Shown piece by piece: positions 1 to 6,281 of a stretch of DNA of 46,012 bases. This DNA comes from Streptomyces yangpuensis. GTDB lineage: Bacteria; Actinomycetota; Actinomycetes; Streptomycetales; Streptomycetaceae. The DNA lies in the NCBI RefSeq assembly GCF_001005295.1, contig NZ_LBMK01000010.1, positions 1 through 46,012 of the forward strand, read 5' to 3'. Positions within the stretch are counted from its first letter, which is position 1. Every line of letters begins with the position of its first letter. A program made the position numbers and the translations under genes. The notes under the pieces are model-generated. The model had not been told where the DNA came from, ran no database searches, and was given only the letters and a program-made list of their open reading frames with translations.

Positions 1-97
1 ACCGCCCCACCCCCTCGCACCACCGCCCAGCAGGAACGATCGCCACCCCGGCGGGAGCCGAACCCTGCACTCCCGGCCGGCAAATCCAGCCCCGCCG

Positions 98-154
98 GCG
101 ATTGAGGCGCGGGGTCCGGGGCCGAGCCCCAGCACACCCCCGGCGGAGCCGAGC
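98..154. repeat. Dispersed intergenic repeat, copy 1
   Basis: This GC-rich element lies in the gene-free left edge (1-262), beyond the 3' end of the metal-receptor gene. It recurs at 197-252 with a single-base indel as the only difference. Its left part (89-121) recurs at 3593-3625 with two mismatches. The core can fold, with a CCCCG arm before and a CGGGG arm after the centre GATTGAGG. Similar elements are, to my knowledge, common between Streptomyces genes. I see no gene in 1-262, although one could enter from outside the window. Confidence 0.75.
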
Positions 155-196
155 GGCAACCGCACCGCCGAGCCGCGCAGCGAACCGGCCTCGCCA

Positions 197-252
197 GCGA
201 TTGAGGCGCGGGGTCCGGGGCCGAGCCCAGCACACCCCCGGCGGAGCCGAGC
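197..252. repeat. Dispersed intergenic repeat, copy 2
   Basis: This is a near-identical copy of the element at 98-154, one C shorter, starting 99 bp further on. It ends 11 bp from the stop codon of the metal-receptor gene at 263. It could act as a transcription end for that gene, which is inference. Confidence 0.75.
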
Positions 253-262
253 CGCGAACCCG

Positions 263-991
263 TCAGTGCGCCGCCCGCAGGGCCTGCGCCAGTACCGTCG
301 GTGCCTCCGCCAGCGACGGCCCGTACCAGGTCAGGTGCCGGCCGCTGACGAGCGCCGCCGGCAGGCCGGGGAAGGCCTCCGGCCCGTCGCCCGCCGCGAA
401 GGCGTACGGCTCGTCCGGCAGCACCACCAGATCACAGCCGGCCGCGGCCAACTCCCCCACCGCAACCCTCGGGTACCGCTCCGCATGCCCCGCATAAACG
501 TTCCGCACGCCCAGCCGCCCCAGCAGATCCCCCGCGAAGGTGTCCCGGCCCAGCACCATCCACGGCCGCCGCCACACCGGCACGAAGGCCGTGAGCTCTC
601 CCACCGGCTCCGCGCGGGCCCACGCCGCCTCCGCGTCCGCCAGCCACCCTGGCCTCGCCAGCCCCAGCGCCCCCACCAGTACCCGGTCCAGTTCCCGCAG
701 CGCCTGCGGAAGGTCGCGGATCTCGGTGACGAGCACCTCCACGCCCGCCGCGCGCAGCGCGTCCAGGTCCGGTGCCCGGTTCTCCTCCTCGTTGGCGATC
801 ACCAGATCCGGACGGAGTGCCGCGATCCTGCCCACGTCGGGGTTCTTCGTCCCGCCGATCCGCTCCGCACCCCCGAGATCCGCGGGGTGCGTGCACCAGT
901 CGGTGACCCCGACCAGCAGACCCGGCGCACTCACGGCCACCGCCTCCGTCAGCGACGGCACCAGCGACACGACGCGCCGCACGCCGCTCAC
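263..991 (-). CDS. Helical backbone metal receptor (BtuF/FecB-like, no signal peptide)
   Basis: The 242-residue protein starts RRVVSLVPSLTEAV and continues with GVTDWCTHP and GTKNPDV, the pattern of the periplasmic-binding-protein fold used for vitamin B12 and iron-siderophore receptors. A later ALRPDLVIANEEEN stretch is also typical. No signal peptide or lipobox is visible, so it is probably cytoplasmic or wrongly named as a transporter part, as is common for this actinobacterial subgroup. The GTG start at 991 overlaps the stop of the upstream regulator gene by four bases, so the two are probably translationally coupled. No permease or ATPase gene is next to it. Ligand unknown; family assignment is firm, substrate is not. 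Confidence 0.85.
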   Translation of the reverse strand: MSGVRRVVSLVPSLTEAVAVSAPGLLVGVTDWCTHPADLGGAERIGGTKNPDVGRIAALRPDLVIANEEENRAPDLDALRAAGVEVLVTEIRDLPQALRELDRVLVGALGLARPGWLADAEAAWARAEPVGELTAFVPVWRRPWMVLGRDTFAGDLLGRLGVRNVYAGHAERYPRVAVGELAAAGCDLVVLPDEPYAFAAGDGPEAFPGLPAALVSGRHLTWYGPSLAEAPTVLAQALRAAH

Positions 992-1569
992 TGCCCGGGT
1001 GACGGGGGCTCGGACGTCGCGTGGATGTGGTCACCCACCGCGACCACCAGGATCCGGGTGTCCTCGCTGACGGCCCGCCAGCGGTGGCGCACGCCCCCGG
1101 AGAGGAAGAGCGCGTCCCCGCTCTCCAGCCGGTACGCCCGGCCCTCGGCCTCGACCTGGCAGGCGCCCTCGACCACGTACATGAGTTCGTCGTTGCGGTG
1201 CTGGTACTCGCGCCCGGCGTCCTGGTCCCCGGTGAACTCCAGTGCGTGCAGCTGGTGGTGACCGCGGACAAGGGGCCGTACACCCGGCACGGGGGTCAGC
1301 CCGGACTCGTCGCCGGCCCGTACGAGGTCCACCGTGCGCGCGGTGTCGGAGGCGGCCAGCAGCTCGACGGCCGTGGTCTCCAGGGCGTCCGCGACGCGCT
1401 CCAGGGAACGCATGCTGGGCCGGGCCCGCTCGTTCTCTATCTGACTCAGGAAGGGCACCGACAGGCCGCTTCGCGCCGACACGGCGGCCAGCGTCAGGTG
1501 GAGCGCACGGCGGCGCTTGCGCACGGCCACACCCACCCGCAGCGGTTCCTTGCCGTCCTTGTCGTTCAT
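988..1569 (-). CDS. XRE-family regulator with C-terminal cupin domain
   Basis: The N-terminal third is a helix-turn-helix of the XRE/Cro type, with LTLAAVSARSGLSVPFLSQI and then NERARPSMRSLERVADAL. The C-terminal half is a small cupin with RNDELMYVVEGACQVEAEG and a late SGDALFLSGGVRHRWRA. This architecture is typical of regulators that sense a small ligand in the cupin barrel. I place the start at the ATG at 1569, behind GGGGAGG about 11 bases upstream; an in-frame start at 1602 would add 11 unconvincing residues. It is the first gene of a coupled pair with the metal receptor, so it may regulate that gene or itself. Ligand and targets are unknown. Confidence 0.88.
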   Translation of the reverse strand: MNDKDGKEPLRVGVAVRKRRRALHLTLAAVSARSGLSVPFLSQIENERARPSMRSLERVADALETTAVELLAASDTARTVDLVRAGDESGLTPVPGVRPLVRGHHQLHALEFTGDQDAGREYQHRNDELMYVVEGACQVEAEGRAYRLESGDALFLSGGVRHRWRAVSEDTRILVVAVGDHIHATSEPPSPGQ

Positions 1570-1611
1570 CTCGGGGCTGCCCTCCCCATGTCCGTCGCAC
1601 ATCGGTGTGCT

Positions 1612-1624
1612 GTAAGCACCTTAC
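1612..1624. promoter_or_regulatory. Small dyad upstream of the XRE-cupin gene
   Basis: GTAAGCACCTTAC has 5-bp arms around CAC and lies 43 bp before the XRE-cupin start. It is flanked by partly matching GCTG and CAGC. It could be an autoregulatory operator. This rests only on position and symmetry. Confidence 0.3.
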
Positions 1625-1770
1625 GCAGCAACCGCCCCCGGTTTCGCCCGCACCGGTCTTCCCGTACCCACCCGCTCACGGTGCGTGGTGTTCAGGGGGG
1701 CGGTCGGGTGCGCGTGGGGGCGCCCGGTGGCAGGGAAGGCGCCACGGCGCATTGCGGCATCATCGTCTCC

Positions 1771-2694
1771 GTGACGACACGACGCCTGATGCTCCTGGAC
1801 ACCGCCTCCCTCTACTTCCGCGCCTACTTCGGGGTGCCGGACTCCGTGAAGGCCCCGGACGGCACCCCGGTCAACGCCGTGCGCGGGCTCCTCGACTTCA
1901 TCGCCCGGCTCGTGCAGGACCACCGGCCGGACGACCTGGTCGCGTGCATGGACGCCGACTGGCGGCCGCACTGGCGGGTGGAGCTGATCCCCTCGTACAA
2001 GGCGCACCGGGTCGCCGTCGAGACCGAGACGGGCCCGGACGTGGAGGAGACCCCGGACACGCTCGCCCCGCAGGTGCCGATCATCGAGGCCGCCCTGGAC
2101 GCCTTCGGCATCGCCCGGGTCGGCGTGGCCGGGTACGAGGCGGACGACGTGATCGGGACGCTCACCTCCCGCGCGACGGGCCCGGTCGACATCGTCACCG
2201 GCGACCGGGACCTGTACCAGCTCGTGGACGACGCCCGGCAGCGGCGGGTGCTGTACCCGCTCAAGGGTGTGGGCACCCTTCAGGTGGCCGACGAGGCGTG
2301 GCTGCGGGAGAAGTACGGGGTGGACGGCCCCGGTTACGCGGACCTCGCCCTGCTGCGCGGCGACCCGAGCGACGGCCTGCCGGGCGTCCCCGGTATCGGT
2401 GAGAAGACGGCGGCGAAGCTGCTCGACGCGTACGGGAACCTGGCCGGGATCGTCGCGGCCGTCGACGACCCGAAGTCGAAGCTGACCCCCACCCAGCGCA
2501 AGCGGCTGGACGAGTCACGGCCGTATCTGGCGGTGGCCCCGAAGGTGGTCAAGGTGGCCTCCGACGTGCCGCTTCCGCAGTTCGACGCGGCCCTTCCGGC
2601 GGCCCCGGCGCAGCCCGAGCTGATCGACGCACTAGCCCATCGGTGGGGATTGGGCGGGGCTGTGTCCCGTCTGAGCAGCGCCCTGCGCTTCTGA
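1771..2694 (+). CDS. Stand-alone 5'-3' exonuclease (PolI N-terminal domain family)
   Basis: The 307-residue protein matches the 5' nuclease domain of DNA polymerase I without a polymerase part. Metal-binding acidic motifs are visible in order: MLLDTASLYFRAYFG near the start, CMDADW, YEADDVIGT and VTGDRDLYQL. They are followed by the helix-hairpin-helix region GDPSDGLPGVPGIGEKTAAK that holds DNA. Such proteins remove RNA primers or flaps. I use the GTG at 1771 because it gives MTTRRLMLLDT, which begins the domain directly. No good ribosome binding site precedes it, and the ATG at 1789 is an alternative. It stands alone between a divergent regulator and an iron-box promoter. Confidence 0.92.
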   Translation: MTTRRLMLLDTASLYFRAYFGVPDSVKAPDGTPVNAVRGLLDFIARLVQDHRPDDLVACMDADWRPHWRVELIPSYKAHRVAVETETGPDVEETPDTLAPQVPIIEAALDAFGIARVGVAGYEADDVIGTLTSRATGPVDIVTGDRDLYQLVDDARQRRVLYPLKGVGTLQVADEAWLREKYGVDGPGYADLALLRGDPSDGLPGVPGIGEKTAAKLLDAYGNLAGIVAAVDDPKSKLTPTQRKRLDESRPYLAVAPKVVKVASDVPLPQFDAALPAAPAQPELIDALAHRWGLGGAVSRLSSALRF

Positions 2695-2703
2695 GGTGCT
2701 AAC

Positions 2704-2722
2704 TTAGGTAAGGCTAAGTTTC
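2704..2722 (+). promoter_or_regulatory. Iron box (IdeR/DmdR1-type operator)
   Basis: TTAGGTAAGGCTAAGTTTC matches 14 of 19 positions of the actinobacterial iron box TTAGGTTAGGCTAACCTAA as I recall it. It sits 9 bp after the exonuclease stop and 19 bp before the GTG of the siderophore-interacting protein. Iron-loaded DmdR1/IdeR would repress that gene, the expected control for siderophore use. Confidence 0.75.
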
Positions 2723-2741
2723 ATGGGAGTCAGGGGATACC

Positions 2742-3581
2742 GTGGCAGAAGGACGCGGCCGCACTGTCGGCACCGCCGTTGTCGTACGCACCGAGCGGCT
2801 CTCGCCGCACATGGTGCGGCTCGTGCTGGGTGGTGAGGGCCTGGCCGATTTCGACGCGGGCGAGTACACCGACCATTACGTGAAACTCCTCTTCGCTCCC
2901 GAGGGTGTCACCTACCCCGCTCCGTGGGACCTGGAACGTATCCGCGGCGACTTTCCGCGGGCGCAGTGGCCGCGCCAGCGCGCCTACACCGTGCGGAACT
3001 GGGACCCGGTCCGCAACGAGGTGACCCTCGACTTCGTCGTCCACGGCGACGAGGGCCTGGCCGGCCCGTGGGCCGCCCGGGCCCGGCCGGGCGAGCTCGT
3101 GCACTTCCTCGGCCCGGGCGGCGCCTACGCCCCGGACCCGGCGGCGGGCTGGCACCTCCTGGTCGGCGACGAGAGCGCGCTGCCGGCGATCGCCGCCGCC
3201 ATGGAGCGGATGCCGGCGGGCGCGCGGGTCCACGCCCTCGTGGAGGTCGACGGCCCGGCGGACGAGCTGAAGGTCGCCACCCGCGACGGCGTCGCACCGG
3301 TCTGGCTCCACCGCGGCGACCGCCCGGTCGGCGCGGCCCTCGTCGAGGCGGTCCAGGCCATGGAGTTCCCCTCGACGGACGTCCACGCCTTCGTCCACGG
3401 CGAAGCCGGCTTCGTCAAGGACCTGCGCCGCCACCTCCGCCTGGAGCGCGGCATCGCCCGCGAACGCCTGTCGATCTCGGGCTACTGGCGCCTGGGCGAG
3501 ACGGACGAGGGCTGGCGCGCGATCAAGCGCGACTGGAACGCAACCGTCGAAGCCGAACAAGAACACCGCGCCGCCGCCTGA
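2742..3581 (+). CDS. Siderophore-interacting protein (FAD-dependent ferric-siderophore reductase)
   Basis: The 279-residue protein belongs to the SIP/ViuB family, which reduces iron in imported ferric siderophores in the cytoplasm. The N-terminal FAD-binding barrel contains RAYTVRNWDP, the flavin-contacting R-x-Y-[ST] motif, and VVHGDEGLAGPWA. The C-terminal half carries LVGDESALPAI, AFVHGEAGFVKDLRRHL and SGYWRLGETDEGWR, all typical of the family. The start is a GTG at 2742 with CAGGGG just upstream. The upstream iron box implies induction under iron limitation. No siderophore synthesis or uptake genes are adjacent, so it probably serves siderophores handled elsewhere. Confidence 0.95.
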   Translation: MAEGRGRTVGTAVVVRTERLSPHMVRLVLGGEGLADFDAGEYTDHYVKLLFAPEGVTYPAPWDLERIRGDFPRAQWPRQRAYTVRNWDPVRNEVTLDFVVHGDEGLAGPWAARARPGELVHFLGPGGAYAPDPAAGWHLLVGDESALPAIAAAMERMPAGARVHALVEVDGPADELKVATRDGVAPVWLHRGDRPVGAALVEAVQAMEFPSTDVHAFVHGEAGFVKDLRRHLRLERGIARERLSISGYWRLGETDEGWRAIKRDWNATVEAEQEHRAAA

Positions 3582-3592
3582 CCCCCGGCCCA

Positions 3593-3625
3593 GCCCCGCC
3601 GGCGTTCGAGGCGCGGGGTCCGGGG
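3593..3625. repeat. Dispersed intergenic repeat, copy 3 (partial)
   Basis: This 33-bp stretch repeats positions 89-121 with two mismatches. It lies 12 bp after the stop of the siderophore-interacting protein gene. Like the other copies it follows a stop codon and contains a CCCCG/CGGGG dyad, so it may act as a transcription end. Confidence 0.65.
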
Positions 3626-3740
3626 GGCGGGACCGCGCACACCCAGCCCGCCAACGCCTGACGCACGGGCCCGCGGGGCCGGACCGCTCACACCCCGGCC
3701 GCGGCGCGCGCCAAAGGGCGTACGGCGGGAGAATGTCCCC

Positions 3741-5279
3741 ATGCGTACGCTTCGCGCCCTCGGAGCGGCCGGGGCTGCGGCCCTCCTCACCGCCTCGGCG
3801 GCGACGGCGGCACCGAGCCCGCCCCCCGCTCCGCGCCCCCAACTGACCGACGCGGCCGTCGGCAGGGCCGTCGCCGCCCTCGACGGCTCCATCGCGGGAA
3901 AGATGCGCCGCACCGGCGTCCCAGGCGTCGCGGTCGCCGTCGTCCACAACGGCGAGGTGGTCTACCTCAAAGGCTTCGGCCTGCGTCGCACCGGCGAGAG
4001 TGCCAAGGTCGACCCCGACACCGTCTTCCAGCTGGCCTCCGTCTCCAAGCCCGTGTCCTCCACCGTCATCGCCGGCGCCCTGGCCGATCCCGGTGCCTGG
4101 GACAAGCCCCTTGCCGGCTCCCTCGCCGGGTTCGCCCTCAAGGACCCCTGGGTCACCTCCCACGTCACCCCCGCCGACCTGTTCTCGCACCGCAGCGGCC
4201 TCCCCGACCACGCCGGGGACCTCCTCGAGGATCTGGGCTACGACCGGGCCTACATCCTCGACCACCTGCGGGAGGAGCCGTTGACCCCCTTCCGTGCGAG
4301 CTATGCCTACACCAACTTCGGGCTCACCGCCGCCGCCGAGGCCGTCGCCCGTGGCCAGGGCGTGAGCTGGCAGAAGCTCAGCGAGGACACGCTCTTCAAG
4401 CCCGCCGGGATGACCCGCACCAGTACCGAGTTCGACGCCTACGCCAAAGCCCCGGACCGGGCGTGGGGCCACGTCCGCAATCCGGACGGCACCTGGAGCC
4501 CGCGCTACGTCCGCGACGCCGACGCCCAGACCCCGGCGGGCGGGGCCAGCTCCACCGCCCGCGACATGTCCCGCTGGCTGCGGCTCCATCTGGACACCGG
4601 CAGCCTGGACGGGAAGCGGATCGTCCCGGCCGACGCCCTCGCCCGCACCTACCAGCCCGAGATCGTGGCCCAGGCCGTGACCGGCCGCGGCACCCCGCAG
4701 TTCTACGGGCTCGGCTGGAACGTCTCCTACGACGACGCGGGCCGGCTGCGCCTGAGCCACTCCGGGGGCTTCGCCCTCGGCGTGAACTCCAACGTCACGA
4801 TGCTCCCGCTGGAGCGGCTCGGCATCGTCGTCCTGACCAACGGCGCCCCGGTCGGGCTGGCCGACTCCGTCGCCCTGGACTTCTTCGACACGGCCCAGTA
4901 CGGCAAGCCCACCACCGACTGGTTGCCGCTGGTGGCCGCGAGCTACGCCCAGACGTTCTCAGTCGGCCGGTCCGAGACCGACTACGCCCACCCGCCCGCC
5001 GGTGCGAAGCCGGCCCGCGACAGCGCCGCGTACACCGGCACCTACGACAACCCCTACTACGGCAAGGCCACCGTAACCGCCGCCGGCGACGGAGCACTCA
5101 CCCTCTCTCTCGGCCCGAAGCCGATGCGCTTCCCGCTGACCCACTACGACGGCGACACCTTCAGCTTCGAGACCACCGGCGAGAACGCCGTCGGCCGCAC
5201 CGGGGTGTTCTTCACGGACGGCGAACTCCGCGTCGAATACCTCGACGAGAACCACCTGGGCACCTTCACCCGGCAGTAG
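3741..5279 (+). CDS. Secreted serine hydrolase (beta-lactamase/PBP4* family)
   Basis: This 512-residue protein starts with a signal peptide (LRALGAAGAAALLTASA, probable cleavage after ATA-A near residue 24). The catalytic domain has the class C beta-lactamase/DD-peptidase signature: S100-V-S-K103, then a Y-T-N triad in YAYTNFG, then HSGG in place of the KTG box. Substrates of this group include peptidoglycan stem peptides, D-amino-acid peptides and esters, and the sequence does not decide among them. After about residue 400 comes a beta-rich C-terminal domain (YTGTYDNPYYGKATV) seen in family members. It is followed after 18 bp by an RluA-family gene, possibly co-transcribed. Confidence 0.88.
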   Translation: MRTLRALGAAGAAALLTASAATAAPSPPPAPRPQLTDAAVGRAVAALDGSIAGKMRRTGVPGVAVAVVHNGEVVYLKGFGLRRTGESAKVDPDTVFQLASVSKPVSSTVIAGALADPGAWDKPLAGSLAGFALKDPWVTSHVTPADLFSHRSGLPDHAGDLLEDLGYDRAYILDHLREEPLTPFRASYAYTNFGLTAAAEAVARGQGVSWQKLSEDTLFKPAGMTRTSTEFDAYAKAPDRAWGHVRNPDGTWSPRYVRDADAQTPAGGASSTARDMSRWLRLHLDTGSLDGKRIVPADALARTYQPEIVAQAVTGRGTPQFYGLGWNVSYDDAGRLRLSHSGGFALGVNSNVTMLPLERLGIVVLTNGAPVGLADSVALDFFDTAQYGKPTTDWLPLVAASYAQTFSVGRSETDYAHPPAGAKPARDSAAYTGTYDNPYYGKATVTAAGDGALTLSLGPKPMRFPLTHYDGDTFSFETTGENAVGRTGVFFTDGELRVEYLDENHLGTFTRQ

Positions 5280-5297
5280 CCGCATAGCCTGTCCCCG

Positions 5298-6281
5298 ATG
5301 AGACGCAGAACCCCGCCGCCCCCCTCGCCCCTCCCCCAGCGGGCCGGCATCGACCCGGTCCGGCTCCGCCTGCCGCCCGACCCCGGCGGGACCTGGCCGG
5401 ACCTCGGCAGCTACCTCACCGCCCGCTACGCCGGCACCCGCGGCGAGGAGTCCATGGCGCGGCTGCTGGCCGCCGGCCGGGTCCTGGGCCCGGGCGGCCG
5501 GGTGCTGCACGCGCGGGACCCGTACGAGCCCGGCGGCTATCTGTGGTTCCACCGGGACACGGAACCGGAGCCCCGGGTGCCGTTCGCGCTGCGCGTGGTC
5601 CACCGGGACGAGCACCTCCTCGTCGTGGACAAGCCGCACTTCCTGGCGACCACCCCGCGCGGCAGCCACATCACCGAGACCGCCCTGGCGCGGCTGCGCG
5701 AGGAGCTGGACCTGCCCGGGCTCAGCCCGGCACACCGGCTGGACCGGCTCACCGCGGGCCTGGTGATGTTCAGCGTCCGGCCCGAGGACCGCGGCGCCTA
5801 CCAGCTCCTCTTCCAGCGGCGCGAGGTGCACAAGGAGTACGAGGCCCTCGCGCCCCGCGACGCGGCGCTCGCCTTCCCGCGCACGGTCCGCAGCCGGATC
5901 GAGAAGGTCCGCGGGGTGATCGCCGCGACCGAGGTCCCCGGTCCGCCCAACGCCGAGAGCCTGATCGAACTCGTCGACGTCCGCGGCGGCCTGGGCCGCT
6001 ACCGGCTGACCCCGCACACCGGCCGCACCCACCAGCTGCGGGTGCACATGAACGGCCTGGGCCTGCCCATCCTGGGCGATCCGGTCTACCCGGAGGTCAC
6101 CGACCCGGCTCCGGACGACTACCGGCGGCCCCTGCAACTCCTCGCCCGGGTACTGGCGTTCACCGACCCGGTCACCGGCACCGCCCACCGCTTCGAAAGC
6201 ACCCGCACCCTCCAGGCCTGGCACGACCGCCCCGGCTGGGAGACGGGCACCTCCCAGCCGACGACGCCCCGGTACGGCTAG
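5298..6281 (+). CDS. RluA-family RNA pseudouridine synthase
   Basis: The 327-residue protein carries the RluA catalytic motif HRLDRLTAGLVMF with the active-site Asp at residue 149. It also has LLVVDKPHFLATTP before it and GRTHQLRVHMNGLGLPILGD after it, which are standard conserved blocks. It converts uridine to pseudouridine in rRNA or tRNA; the target position cannot be read from sequence. The N-terminus has a proline-rich start and no clear S4 domain. Its stop codon overlaps the stop of the convergent helicase gene by four bases, so transcription from both sides meets here. Confidence 0.9.
   Translation: MRRRTPPPPSPLPQRAGIDPVRLRLPPDPGGTWPDLGSYLTARYAGTRGEESMARLLAAGRVLGPGGRVLHARDPYEPGGYLWFHRDTEPEPRVPFALRVVHRDEHLLVVDKPHFLATTPRGSHITETALARLREELDLPGLSPAHRLDRLTAGLVMFSVRPEDRGAYQLLFQRREVHKEYEALAPRDAALAFPRTVRSRIEKVRGVIAATEVPGPPNAESLIELVDVRGGLGRYRLTPHTGRTHQLRVHMNGLGLPILGDPVYPEVTDPAPDDYRRPLQLLARVLAFTDPVTGTAHRFESTRTLQAWHDRPGWETGTSQPTTPRYG

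Noticed and set aside
2730..4760. 676-codon minus-strand open frame
   Set aside because: It is antisense to the siderophore-interacting protein and serine hydrolase, both of which have clear motifs. Its composition is repetitive.
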